64,000 nt of DNA from Echinometra lucunter (Eukaryota > Echinodermata > Echinoidea > Camarodonta > Echinometridae), in the NCBI GenBank assembly GCA_029962745.1, contig CM057167.1, forward strand, positions 16,137,785 to 16,201,784, in the 5' to 3' direction. The first letter of the stretch is position 1. Every line of letters begins with the position of its first letter. This document shows, in pieces, positions 46,065-58,211 of the stretch. The notes under the pieces are model-generated. The model was not told where the DNA came from. It searched no databases and was given only the letters and a program-made list of their open reading frames with translations. The translations under genes were made by a program, and so were the position numbers.

Positions 46065-47030
46065 CATTGGTTTATGTACTAACATATACACACACACATG
46101 AAAGAAACAAACTACCAAAAAAGTACATACAGGAAAACAAACTAATGTAAATGTAAAAACACTGCTTGAACAAACTAACAAAGATGTACACACAGAAAAA
46201 CAAACTAACAAAATGACGCTTTAATGTGTGTATGTACAAAATTCATACCAATCTTCCTTTTATTAAATTCATCAAAACAAAGAATACCATAGCATTTATA
46301 AAGACATTCACATTTTCGTGGAAGAAGCAAATAGTGCATGTCAAAAGAAAATGCACCAAAAAATTCACAAATATATATGAAAATACGATGTATGGTACCA
46401 ACAAATATTGAAAAACCAAATGAACCAACATTTATGAACCAGGGGTGGTATTTCTAAACTTTTCTATTAACTTTTGTCTTATCCTACAAAGATAAAACCT
46501 CACTAAAATTGTTTTAAGTTGGTATTCTAAAAATAATCTTATCTCTGTAAGAACCGTATTCTATATTTAGTCACACCCATTTGTTGGCTTTCTACCAATC
46601 AAGATGGGTCTTCTATGGGTAGGTGGACCAATAGCAGTATCCCTTATATTGAAACATAGGAATACGCTTTGTGCTTTAACAATTATTTTAGGCATCATTG
46701 ACAAAGTTACGCGTTTTATGCACTATGCGCAATCTACAGCAATTAATTAACCATGAGGCTCCGATATCTCCCCCTCGCTCGAACCAAGTCATAATTTCAT
46801 GTAAAAAATCATCGATTTCCACTCGTTGATGTCTCTTCTGTGACATTTCTAGTAACAAACACTCTTTATCTTGCTGGTTGATCATGTACTGCCTGTTTCT
46901 GAGCTAGAAATTTGATGACACTGTGAGAAACAACAGCCTCTAGCTATTGTTAATTTTTGTTGTAATCACCATGGAAGATAAGATAAACAAAAGATTCAAC
47001 ACTTTTCAGAATACCTATCATCTCAAGACA

Positions 47031-47446
47031 TTAACCCATTCGTGACAGGAATTATTTAAAGCTTAATTTGATCAGCTTTTATTCTTCAAATTGGCAACAC
47101 CAACATTTTTATTTTATTGCTACATTTTCCTTATAAAACGTCATGTATCTGAAATGAATATAAATTGACAGAAATTATGATGAGAAGTCAAAAAGTTGCC
47201 AATTTGCAGGGGAAAACGGTGATTTTGAACTTTCTATCACATTGCCAATTTAAGGATTTTAATGCTTATTTTCCTTTCAGAAAATTTCAGCATCAAACAA
47301 CGAATATTGATGCAACCGAAATGGGCACAGTTTGTGTAGAATTTTTTGCTCTTTCTGTTCAGGTATTTGGTATGATTTTTAGGGCTTTGCATCAAAAGAT
47401 ATTAGGCCAAACCACAAAATGTGGACCTCTGTCACGAATGGGTTAA
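47031..47446 (+). mobile_element. TTAA-flanked MITE (CCCATTCGTGACAG family), copy 5, best preserved
   Basis: TTAA at 47031-47034 and 47443-47446 with intact, matching 14-bp TIRs CCCATTCGTGACAG. The 93-aa frame at 47165-47446 runs into the right TIR and is shared with other copies. The perfect ends suggest this is among the youngest copies. Confidence 0.9.
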
Positions 47447-48264
47447 CTTAGTGCGCATATGTAAATTAGGATCATGCGCAGATTGAACAAAGATACAACT
47501 AAAGTTAAGAGAAAAGTTAAGACAATTTTCAGAATACAGATTTTATCTGAACGCTGAAGATACAACAATATTTAGAGATATAACAATTGTCAGAATACGG
47601 CCCCTGGCCACTTCTTGAAGTCCCACACATAAAATGATTTTCATCTCTCAACTCTCACATAACAGGATATTATGTAAAGTTGTAAACAATACAAAGTCAC
47701 ATATTTGAAAATATCAATCCCTATAATACATAATCAGCCCATATACTTCCATCAATCCTCCCATACACACAAGCATGTCTCTACCTCTAATTGGTGTCAT
47801 GTATTGGTAATTAATCTGAGTGAAACAATTACTGCTAATGGATTTAATCGTTCGTATTTTCCTACCCACATCTTACAAAGCTTGTCCATCTTCAATGTAT
47901 AACCCCATTTTTTGTATTGTTATTTCTTGATAATCTTACTACGAAACCGGAAACACAAAAAATGGAAATCCATGTCAGCATTTTCTTTCTGCCTCAAGGT
48001 TTTGAAATCATGGTAATTAAGAACTCAATGCAACCTTGCTGAAAAGCACATGCACTGCACACATAAATGGGTATATGGGACTACACATAAATGTTCCATC
48101 TGAATGTTCAAGATGCTTTCGAATGTGATTGGCATTTGAAGAGTACTCCATCTCAGGGCATATCTACTATGATGCTTTTTCCAAATGACACCAAAAAAAA
48201 AAGCACTGAGTAAGCTCACAAATTCTCTTTCAACTCAAAGTTTTCTTTAACAAACCTCTGATAA

Positions 48265-48781
48265 TGCCTAGTTTACATTTCCCCCAGGCGCCGCGTGATA
48301 CATCGGTTTACGATTTTCCGTGCGATTTTTCGGGCATCGTAGGTGGCTACGTGCTACGGCATTTGTGTTCACATTATTTACGGTCATCATGCCATAATTT
48401 CCTGTGAAAGCCATTGGGGGCGAGCCACGGGATGCCCGTACAGAGGCTGACTGGAGATTGTACAGTAATCGAGCAATCTCCGCAGCCTCCCCACAAAAAT
48501 CGTGCAGAGCCCATGCAGAGGATGCGCGATGTCCGTACAGCCGCAAGGGTTCCGGGTGGGAATTGTGCGGTGCTGCCTACGATATCTACGGGCTACGGGC
48601 TTACGATTTAAAAATTTTTTATAACTCTTTGTGATACAAAATCGCAGAGGCTGTGGAGCCCGTGAATCTGTACGGAAATCTTACGGTCGCCGCCTGCCTC
48701 CACATGGAGGCCACACAGATGGGGGTTAAGGGCAGGATACGGGCTCCGTATGCTGATCGTAAGCCAAATGTAAACCAGGCA
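48265..48781. mobile_element. MITE with TGCCTAGTTTACATTT ends and TAA duplication
   Basis: Left end TGCCTAGTTTACATTT and reversed right end TGCCTGGTTTACATTT. TAA flanks both sides (48262-48264, 48782-48784), a 3-bp duplication typical of PIF/Harbinger elements. The interior is GC-rich compared with its surroundings, with CGTACAG and CCGTAGCC-type words. Confidence 0.75.
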
Positions 48782-49063
48782 TAACTCGGTGAAAAGTCCA
48801 CAACACTGGTTTTCAGTTCAGTCAACTTCAGTGTACCTCCAGTCATCTATGTCATCTACATGTATGTACAGAGTAAATGCCCATTGATACTTTGGGTTGA
48901 ATTCAATCAAAAATAAAGCTTATACTATACACTTTCATGTACATGTATGTACAACCAAACTGTGCATTAATCACTCCTGTATAAACACATCTCATATATT
49001 AAAGATAAACATTATATGTGTACACGTACTTAATTCATAAATGGTGCAACTAGGAGCAAATAA

Positions 49064-49269
49064 AGGCCGCCGCACACGAAACGCTTTTCTCGCGATGCGT
49101 CTGAGTTGAGGCGTGCGATCCAAGCGCAGGAATTCAGCATGTTGAATTCCTGCGCTTGTCCTTGCGACTGGCTTCAGACTAGCTTGCGCTTGAATTTCTT
49201 GGTTGATGACGTCATTTTCAAGCGTAAGCTGAGTGCAGCGCAAGAAAAGCGTGTCGCGTGCAGCGGCCT
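49064..49269. mobile_element. 206-bp MITE with AGGCCGCCGCACACG ends and TAA duplication
   Basis: Left end AGGCCGCCGCACACGAAACG; reversed right end AGGCCGCTGCACGCGACACG. TAA lies on both sides (49061-49063, 49270-49272). The arms also share GCTTTTCTCGC/GCTTTTCTTGC. PIF/Harbinger-like by duplication length. Confidence 0.8.
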
Positions 49270-50469
49270 TAAGGGAATCTAACTAGTTGGTCCCTTAAGT
49301 GACCAATCAATCTAGGTGTTGAATATATGATTACAGAATTGAATTTGCAAGCCATGCTATAGCTTGATGCTACAAATAATGAAGCAAGATGATAATTTTG
49401 ATGTCAATTTGTGTTCCACAATAGGACAACACTTGGTAACGTTTGCGAATTTGGGACATCAAACGACCAAAGACTCTGAATTTCCAATAAACACAACTGG
49501 AAGGTAGAAAAAGGGAAAATTAACTATGATGCGTCAGCATATATCTGCTCCCTCAGTCATAGGGATAAAGCTTGAATTTCTCAGTTTCTGTACTGTAATT
49601 GAACTGAAGATGACATAAAATTAAGTTCTGCAAAACATCAATACCATATGTATGGCAAACCTTTATCAATTAAATAAGGTGGGAAGGCTTTCTAACAAAT
49701 ATTGTTTTTCCTCTAGGTAGGAATATGTGATTACAAAAATGTCTGCACTGAATGGAGACCAACACTCAATGACATAATTTCTACCGTGAGATCATACTGC
49801 AGATTATACATAAAAGAAATGAGTTCTTTTTTTATTTTGAAAGTAAACATTAATTTCATTCCAACTCAAATCTTAATAAGTACAAAATACATCTGTGAAT
49901 AGGGTCAAACACTCGACTGAATTCACAAGTAAAAAGAATGAAATTAATTCCATTCTAGCTCAAACATAAATAAGTACAAAACAGACCTGTTGATTGGGTC
50001 AATGATGCAATGACACAGATGGGACTGAGTTCAGAGATACACTGTACTGCAATTCCACCAATTTCACTGGAAGCCTGTGTGTGCCATCCTCATAACTGAC
50101 TATATATGCTTCACCTTCAATTTACATAGTAAAGAACAAAACATACCTGTAAATGCTTGGTACATAATGGTATGATGTAATGTAATATATTCTTATGCAT
50201 TTCCCGAATAGACTCATTGACTAAATAAAACCTTTTAAAGTGCTTACAATCACGTGAAAATTGTACCACTTCAAGTCTGAACAATGACAGGAAATGTAGT
50301 TTTGAGATAAATAAATATTTAACAGACTTTAAAAGAAGTCTTACTCAGAGAATTAAATCCATTTTTCAAGTTAATAGGAACTTAGATCACTTCTTTTAAA
50401 ACAAAGATTGAAGTGTTATTTCAATTAGAAGTGCTATCAATGAAAGTACCAAAAGTGGGTTAACTCATG

Positions 50470-50855
50470 AGGTGCTTTCACACCTACCCGATCAGGAAAA
50501 ATACCTGGTATTTTCTTATCCAGTATTCTACCCCGATCAGAAAATATCAGGTATTTTGCCAGTGTGAAACGTAAGTTCTAGTAATATCCCCAAAGAAAAA
50601 TAACTGCAGTTTAGTAGGTACTTTCTCAAATTCCAGGTATTTTTCTCCAAGGTCGCAGGGATATTTCCAATGTGAAAGCAAATTACGAGAACTTCTATGG
50701 ACCTTAATGCACATGCTTATAATTACTAGAACTTTCCTGTAAGGTCCGGTTCAGGGAGGTATGAAAGCACGAAAAAATTATTGGGTATTTTGGGGCCTGA
50801 AAAAGTTCCTGTAGTTTACAGGTATTTTTCTTGATCGGGTAGGTGTGAAAGGGCC
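50470..50855. mobile_element. TIR element with GCTTTCACACCTACCCGATC ends
   Basis: Left end CTTTCACACCTACCCGATCA and reversed right end CTTTCACACCTACCCGATCA are nearly identical, followed by GGAAAAATACCTG and AGAAAAATACCTG. The interior repeats CAGGTATTTT. No clear target duplication. Confidence 0.75.
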
Positions 50856-52744
50856 TATATACTGCGAATATACACAATCAATGCACTTCAGGTTCTGAAG
50901 GTCAAGGTCAAGTAACAGTTGTTTGTGGTAAGTGTGGTAAAGTCATCAACTTTACCACACAAAGACAGAGAATTTACTGTGACAATAATGATAACACAGG
51001 GTTTCACTTCTAACTCTATGCTATTTGTCTTCATATCAGCTGATAGCCACACTGCGGTCTTGTGGATATATTGTTTGCCGTGGATCACATGGTCTGTGGC
51101 TTCAAGTCCAACCGCGGCACTAATGTCCTATGAAAGACATCAATTTGTATTTGCCGCTCTCTTCTCAGGTTTAGTAAATAGGTAATGTATATACTCTGGC
51201 ATTCCTAACCCGCTGAACACCAAGCCTGACATATCCTTGGGGTGGGGTCGATGGAAAATGCATGTTATACCGAAATCAAATCGTGCTCAACCTGTTCAAT
51301 TTTTTCACAAACATACAAATTGTGGTTCCATGCAAAACACAAGTGACAAAAACCTGAAATGGAGACTATGCATTACATCGTCAGCCAAGATATGCAATGA
51401 CTAAAGTTAGGGGGGAAAAAAAAACCCTGTAGAATATAAAAAATATTGTAAAGTATCTCAAAATAAGATAAAAAATCTTCATAATAAAATGTACTCTATG
51501 TAAAAACGAAAGGAAGAATACTACCGGTAACTGTGAGAAATAGCAGTTAGAGGAATCAATACTGTAAAAGCACAAAACTTGTGAGCATGACATGATTAAA
51601 GATTTCTAACTTGCAAGTATTTCTAACTTGCAACTAGAAGTTCTAGATCGCAAAAATTTCATGCCACAATATACCTGAATCGCAGCTGATACAACACCGA
51701 ATTCCTGTAAATCACAAAAAATTTTCTTGAAGGGTTGCAGTTTATTTCTGCCTGATTTGTCTGATTTTACAGTACCAGTATACTCAAGTAAGGATGCTTA
51801 TGATATATAACCAAATAAGTACACACAGTAATTTACAGCAGAAAATGAAGACTTAGCATGAGCAAAAACTAATCATCAGAAAGGGCATTAATTACTGATC
51901 ATGCACAATTACATGTACATGTCAACAACAACAAGATGGTCAATCAATCCAACGAAATAAGTACATTGACTTCAACTGAAAGCTTTCTGTAAAACCACAC
52001 TGAAAAATTCAAATTCAAATTCAAAACAAAACCATTCATGTGGAATGGACAAAAAGTAAGCCAGTTCACGAAGAAATGAAATGAAATGAAATTTAAACAC
52101 TACTCAAGACTATATTTGGTTAATAAATTTTGATGCCTGCATCATAAATGAGGTGAAATAAAAAGAAGGAAAAGTTGAAAATTTGGAATATTGATAAAGA
52201 ACACTTCAAAATACTTTTGAGAATATGGTTCATTCAATTGTAAAAACTCACTGTGGAAACCTACTGAGAAAAGCTAGTTTGAGAGATTGCATAGCTTGAT
52301 GAAGTGGATAGATTCACCCTACACTTTCAGCAGAATCTTTCACCCTGATACACAGAGAAAATGTAGAGGGCGGTCTTCCCCTTCTACTAGTGGTGAAAAC
52401 AGTTCTTTATCTAGGGGAATGGGAAAATAGCTCTTCACAGACGGCAGTCGGACAGCTTGGGTGGAAGGAGAATTAGAGAAGCATGTGAGTGGAAAGTTTC
52501 AGAAAAATTAGAAGGAGAATAGGAAAATTTTTGATGTTTTCTGAGGTAAGATTGCCATCAATAAAGTGGATCTCCCACTGGAAATGCAGATATGATGAGT
52601 GATTTTGTACGTCGGGGGCTCGTCTATTTGCCAAACTGTAACTTTTGGCTCTAGTTCACAAACTGAAACAACTTACATAAACGTCCTTTACATGCATGTA
52701 TAAAATATACTTCCAAACAATGCATTGTTTGATCAGACACAACT

Positions 52745-52890
52745 GGGCCATGTTTCATCAAACTTGTTATCAATAACAAGTTGCAATAACTGTTACGGGC
52801 TACTGAAATCCTTGCATCTGATTGGCTGAGAACAAAGCTGTCATGGAAATGTGGAGGTTGTGACTGATAACATGTTTTATGAAAAGGGGA
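52745..52890. mobile_element. Short MITE (GGGCCCGTTTCATAAAAC family), copy 4
   Basis: Opposite orientation to copies 2 and 3. Shares CTTGTTATCAATAACAAGTTGC, TGCATCTGATTGGCTGAGA and ACATGTTTTATGAAAA, with decayed ends. Confidence 0.75.
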
Positions 52891-53292
52891 AAGACCATCA
52901 AAATATTAAGATCAGACAAATTTGGTTGCCATTTGGGTACCCCTGTTACCAAAGTTTACTATTGTCCAGCCTTGCCCTAAGAAAATATAAGGAGAAAAAC
53001 AGAAGTATGATCATTTATAAATTTAGATTTCTTTCATGATGACCATAAAATATAAAATGTTCTTTTTCATCATACATGAGCAACACGAAAATAAACAAAC
53101 CTGATAATATATACATTGTGCTAGCAGAGCTAGACAAAACCAGCACACAAATATTTCTCGTCATAACGCATAATATAAATTCACCTAACCCACAGATAGC
53201 ATTATATGCAAATGTTATACATTCTAATTTCATCTGATAGTTTTTTTTGTTTTTTTTTATACACAGTCCAAATATCCTTAGTTTCAGTATCA

Positions 53293-53376
53293 TCAACCCT
53301 TTGACTGCTGAATTCTGTTGTTCCCCCGGGGCTTGATACAGGCACCCCCGGTTCCTGTTAGTAGTCGAAGGGTTAA
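53293..53376. repeat. 84-bp mini-element with AACCCTTYGACT ends
   Basis: The left TCAACCCTTTGACTGCTGAA and the reversed right TTAACCCTTCGACTACTAAC are inverted copies around CCCCCGGGG-rich DNA. The right side keeps TTAA; the left is TCAA. It may be a remnant of a TTAA-type element. Confidence 0.5.
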
Positions 53377-53773
53377 GTGATACATCATTGCAACCCTTGC
53401 ACAACATTGCTGAATTTCATCAGCTTTTCTCTCCACACAAAGCTTCAATTCAGAACCAGAACAATACTGTAGGGTGAGTCTCGAAGGTGATCCGTGCGCT
53501 TTGCAGAAGCAAACGTGCCACAGATGAATTCAGAAATCTACATGTATTTACATGACCCGAAGCGTACAAATATCTCTTGCTGTTGAAAGGCTGTGGAAAG
53601 ATTGTGGTTTACTGGCATAAAAAGCAGTCTCCGATCATCCTCAAACTTCTACCTAGATAGGCATCGCTCTCTCCTACAGGATTGCCGCTGAAAGTTTTTG
53701 ATAACCTTTGCTCTCTCTCTCTCTCTAGGACAATGCGCAGGATGCAGAAGTGGGATGGAGAAGGTTGATAGCA

Positions 53774-56700
53774 TCAGTACTTGTTGATGCCAAATAACCT
53801 GACACGATGGAACATGGGAAGCTTGGGGACCACTCCAAGGAGCAAGGCTGCACAGTTCACGAGGAAATGGTAGTAGCCATACTTTGTGTAAAAACTTGCC
53901 AGGAAGAATCTGTGGAACAGAGAAAGAAGGAAGCGGGAATTATGACGAGATCCTACAACAACGAAAAAAAGCAAATTATACAATCAACCTTATATATCAG
54001 TAGCCTGAAACCTCTTAACTCCCAAATTCTCTCTCTCTCTCTCTCTCTCTCTTATAGGCTTAACCACCTAGTTTGCAAAGGCAATGAGCTTATCGCTTTA
54101 TCCTGTTGAGTACAATTTGATTTCAGTATAACTGAATTCTCCCTACTGCAGAGCTGCCAACATTGGAATGATAGAATCCAGTAGATTTTCAGAGCTGCCA
54201 ACATTTGAGATTTTTTTAAACGTGAAAGTAGCAAGCATAGTGCACTAGCGAAGTGCGTGAGAGTAACAAAAAAAGGTACTCCTGGTAGGTGCAAGCAAAA
54301 GCTTAGTTGTAAGATTCAAGGGGCAAAGCCTTTAGAAAAAAACAAGGAGACCTTTTGCTCACAACAGGGAAAAAAATACTTTTTTTTTTTGCGGGAGCCA
54401 TTTTTCTAATTGGTCACAAATTCATGAGAGCCATTTTCCAATTTCTGAGAGCCATTTTTGAAGTTGCCAGAGTCATTTTTAAAATTAAAAAAAAAAAAGA
54501 GAAAAATATCACTTGTAATTATTAACATTTTATGCATGTTGAATTTGAAGTATTGTTTGTTGTGTTTTAATGTGCCATCCATACTATTTCTTTTACCAAT
54601 GAAAGGAATGAATGATGTACTTAGATATATATTTTCATTTGTCTTCATTCAAGGTCATTGTCATGTGAAAATCTGATCATCAAGTTTTTGATGTGGCTGT
54701 GCAAGTGATCCTGTTTAAAAAAAAATCAAACAAAAGAAAAAAAAAATTAGGACTTTGATGATAAAATTTTATAAAGAAAATAAAGATCCAACTTAAACTC
54801 AAAACACACAATACAGGAGGCATGAACATTGTGCAGCCCCCCCCCCCCCCCAAAAAAAAAAAAAAATCAGTACGGGACAAAAGGTCTTTTAATATCGCCG
54901 TATCCGGCCCTGGCCCCTCACCTTAGGATGAGCTTGTATTGACGTTGTACAGTTGTAAACACAAACTCTCCTCAAATACATAGATACCGGTATAAACAGT
55001 ATTTCCACAGCAGAAGTTCACAAGACTTCCTTACCAGCATCCAGCACATTCCATAAATTTTTTGATCATATGTAGTCAACCACAGCTAAATTTAAACATC
55101 CCAAGATAAAGTTTCAGAGTAGAAAATAAACCAAAAATGTCTGGTCACGAAGACCGATTCATGATGTGCACGCAGTGTACCCACCACACTACCAAGTTAT
55201 CTAGGCCGCTGGTGCAGGGGAAGAACGCCTCCCATTCCTGCTGGAAAGTGAGGATTCTTCAACAATTTTTTTCAACTAATTAAACATCAAAGAACACATT
55301 TTCCCTCACCTGAATCATGAAGAATAGCAATAATATTCCATTTGGACTAATTTCTGAAACTCAGAATCAGTTTTCAGAGGCCTAATGCCGGTTATTTCGG
55401 CCTGTGATTTCTCTGTCTCGCGAGCATACACTGCCATCATGCACAACATGCTCAGGCTATACCGTACCTTGTCTTGGCAATGTACACTGTTTGTGCTTAC
55501 ACGCATACTTTGTATACACTATACATGTTAGCACAAACAGTCCATATAGACAAGATAAGATAGTTATAGGGCTTCTAAGTAGTTAACACTTAACATCTCT
55601 GACATTGAATGAAGCGCGCTATGGATCCTCGCGATCGCAGGCGAACTGTCCAATATCAATACACACGGTCGGTATCGGATTATAGCGCGCTCGCCGTGGC
55701 TTGTTGCGCTTGTATTGTTTGTGTGTAAAATGTAAAATTAATGCATGAGAGATCGCTGAGAGAGGGACAGATATATTTATTTGAAGGAGCAATGACGGGA
55801 AGCATGATACCTTTCAAAAAATTAAGAATCCGGGAGATTTTGAGTATGTGTCGGGAGATCGGGAGATTGCTTGATTTTCCGGGAGTCTCCCGGCAAATCC
55901 GGGAGAGTTGGCAGCTCTGCTACTGCAATTATGAGATTCACAGTAGAGGGCGACATTTCTTACAAACAATGCAGGTCAGCATATGCGCAGATACAAATCC
56001 AGTAGTGACGATTTGACAAGATTTCTTCTGGCTTCCACAGAAAATGTACAGCCAGGTTAACAAATCCCTCATTTTACGAAAATATTGTCCAGGTTTCAAA
56101 AACTCTCTCAATAATCTTATTAGATCTATGCAGGTAGCATTTGTTGCTTGCATTTTCTAGGCTAAAAACTATAACTTTTATGGGGCTTGTTAAGACTCGA
56201 CACATTATGCTTGCATGGAAACTGGAAGTGCCTTTGTCTACACTGTGTGTGGGAAATATCGCCCTCTACTGTTGATTGTGGAATATCATATTCGCGGTAG
56301 GGAGCATTGTATAACCACAAACCCTAGCCCGGGTTATCTTGGGCTTAGTATTCAACAGGCTAATAAAACTCCTACCTGTAGTCAGTACTCCTGTTATGCA
56401 TAACGGCATCTCACTAGATGGAATTCATTTTGCATAAATTAGTTGTTGCTAAGTCAGGCAAGCCTCTGGCCAGCTTCTCACTTTTCAAGAGAGACTTTTG
56501 TTCAACAAGTATGCATGAAATGAGTAAATGGGTCTATGGGGAAGGGGGGGGGGGGGGGTGAGAAGAGGTTGAGCTTACATGAAACCCAAACCCTCAAGTC
56601 AAGTAGTTTTTAAATCAAAGCTAAGATGGAATAAAAACAATTTTCATTCAAATTTTCATTGATCTGTTTTATTCCTAGTCTTATCTTTAACTGAAAAAGA

Positions 56701-58004
56701 ACCTGACTTGAGGATTTGGTTTCCTTTAATTCATTGTACTCACAAGACAACAGGAACCAAGGTAAGGAGTTTTCTTGTTGATGTGAACTGCTCTCCATTG
56801 TCTATCTGTTCCCACTGTGTGAGATACCTTTCACTTCCTTGACTGTCAGCCCAGATGGACCCTTTCACATGGTGGAATAAGAAATATGTCACCTGCAAGG
56901 GAGAATGGACAAAGTCAAATAATATCTATTTTAGAATATCATCATAAACTGATATGTAATATTTTGTACAAAAATGATTGGGAAAAAAAGTAATTTGTCA
57001 AAGTGTACCAATTACCTGAAAAAATAGCTTGTGTGCAGCTAGTACGAGTAAAATAACCCCCAGAAACTTTTATCCAGCATTCTAGGGGTTAATGGGCAGT
57101 TCGGTTCCGTTAACACCTTAATTCATAGTATGGATTAAAAATTTGAATACATACTTACTGTTAAGAGAAGCCTTGAACTTATCTAAATCCGGTTGGCACT
57201 TTTAAGGTGACTTTGACATGAGGGGAATGAATGTAAGTTAAGACTAGCAATGAATGCCCGGTGTGAATTTCCAAGGGCACTCTCTGCAGCGTCAACTGCC
57301 TGTGGCGCAGACGTCAAAGCGACTGCTAGAACTCAGAAATTAGTCAAGGGGTCGAATCCTCAGTCATGCTGATAATATTCTTGCCGTAATAAAATTGATA
57401 AGAATGGTGTTTATTCCATTGACAAAATAATAAAAGTATAACAGATATTCTTCAATCAAGTGGCTGATATGTCATACCCTCATGTCAAGGTCACCTCAAA
57501 AGTGCCTACCTCTAAATCCTAACATGCAATAGGGTTCCCTGCAAATCAACTCACCACACTATGTACCACAGTTGTGAGTGTCCACACTGTGCTCACACTG
57601 AAGAAAGGCAAACTAAGGAGGAAGAGATACATGCCGTACACGCCCATGACGTATGAGAACCACACCCCTAGGCTGTGTAACCACGAATGGTGGGGTCATA
57701 CTGTGCTAAATTTTCTTTATATGCCTTGTTTAAGATAGCTAAACCGTAAGAAAACAACACCTTAACATGCAACACAGTTCCCTGCGAATCAACTTACCAC
57801 ACTATGTACCACAGTTGTGAGTGTCCACACTGTGCTCACACTGAAGAAAGGCAAACTAAGGAGGAAGAGATGCATGCCGTACACGCCCACGAGGTACGAG
57901 AACCACACCCCTTTGCTGTGTAACCAGGAGTGGTAGGTGCTGGGCTTGTCTGCCGCATCGCCATTCCCCAGGCTTGCTGAGCTGGGTGACTTCTCTAGCT
58001 TCAT
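53774..58004 (-). CDS. ORMDL: ORMDL family protein, regulator of serine palmitoyltransferase
   Basis: ORMDL proteins are small ER membrane proteins that bind serine palmitoyltransferase and restrain sphingolipid synthesis when ceramide is high. Exons in gene order: 58004-57798, 56892-56744, 53909-53774; GT-AG borders, in frame, 163 aa (human ORMDLs 153). Family blocks: [15 protein letters not shown] (29-43), [22 protein letters not shown] (48-69), [51 protein letters not shown], and the diagnostic C-terminus [16 protein letters not shown]. About four membrane-associated hydrophobic segments are seen. Start: ATG at 58004 (MKLEKSPSS), giving an N-terminus about 11 aa longer than human; a 5'UTR acceptor TTTGCAG precedes 58163. 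Where human ORMDL3 has NPNT, here is KPST, so the position corresponding to ceramide-contacting Asn13 may be Ser, depending on alignment. A duplicate of the first exon lies in intron 1. Confidence 0.95.
54150..55925. mobile_element. Possible element bounded by GAGCTGCCAAC inverted repeats
   Basis: CAGAGCTGCCAACATT (about 54151 and again near 54191) faces GTTGGCAGCTCTGC near 55905-55918 in intron 2 of ORMDL. The inner right end is rich in CGGGAGA/TCTCCCGG words often found at ends of DNA transposons in animals. No transposase frame is visible. Limits uncertain. Confidence 0.4.
55938..56276. repeat. Repeat with CAGTAGAGGGCGA inverted ends
   Basis: CACAGTAGAGGGCGACATTT on the left and the reverse complement of ACAGTAGAGGGCGATATTT on the right. 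The interior is unremarkable. Probable MITE in ORMDL intron 2. Confidence 0.5.
57555..57700 (-). pseudogene. Tandem duplicate of the first ORMDL coding exon
   Basis: From HSWLHS to VVHSV this block matches exon 57798-58004 with about six base changes over some 130 bp: K to L, L to V, V to M, H to Y, and one silent change. It keeps the splice donor (GTGAGT) and about 35 bp of matching intron. The N-terminal coding part is not duplicated. The acceptor-like GCACAG at 57701 would put TGA in frame just before HHSW, so it cannot simply be added to or swapped for the true exon. An internal ATG (MGVYGMYLF) could allow a shorter alternative product. Pseudo-exon is the simplest reading. Confidence 0.8.
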
Positions 58005-58211
58005 GGTTTGGGGTGGGGTCACTTCCCGGGTTAAAGGTGAGGGGCCAGGGGTCAAAGGTCGCACACTGGGGTCGTGGTTTTTCGACCAGGAAGAGATGAT
58101 CTTCTATGTAATCAGGCAGGGAGGGGTTCAGGAGACCTCGAGTGTAGTCGATTTTGAGGTATACTGCAAAGATACAATGAATTCAAAATAAGTACAAGGT
58201 ACAAAAGGGAG

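Larger units (their letters stand above)
46073..53773. other. Intergenic region between the TMEM106-like gene and ORMDL
   Basis: No credible coding exon was recognised in these 7.7 kb. It contains the TTAA MITE copy 5, two elements with TAA duplications, a TIR element at 50470-50855, a short MITE at 52745-52890 and a small repeat at 53293-53376. The 3'UTR of ORMDL should occupy part of the right end. Confidence 0.55.

Noticed and set aside
45710..46211. Lys/Glu-rich minus-strand proteins
   Set aside because: T/C-rich simple sequence inside a hAT-like non-autonomous element.
57937..58191. Plus-strand 84-aa frame over the ORMDL first exon
   Set aside because: Antisense shadow of the ORMDL coding exon and its 5'UTR.
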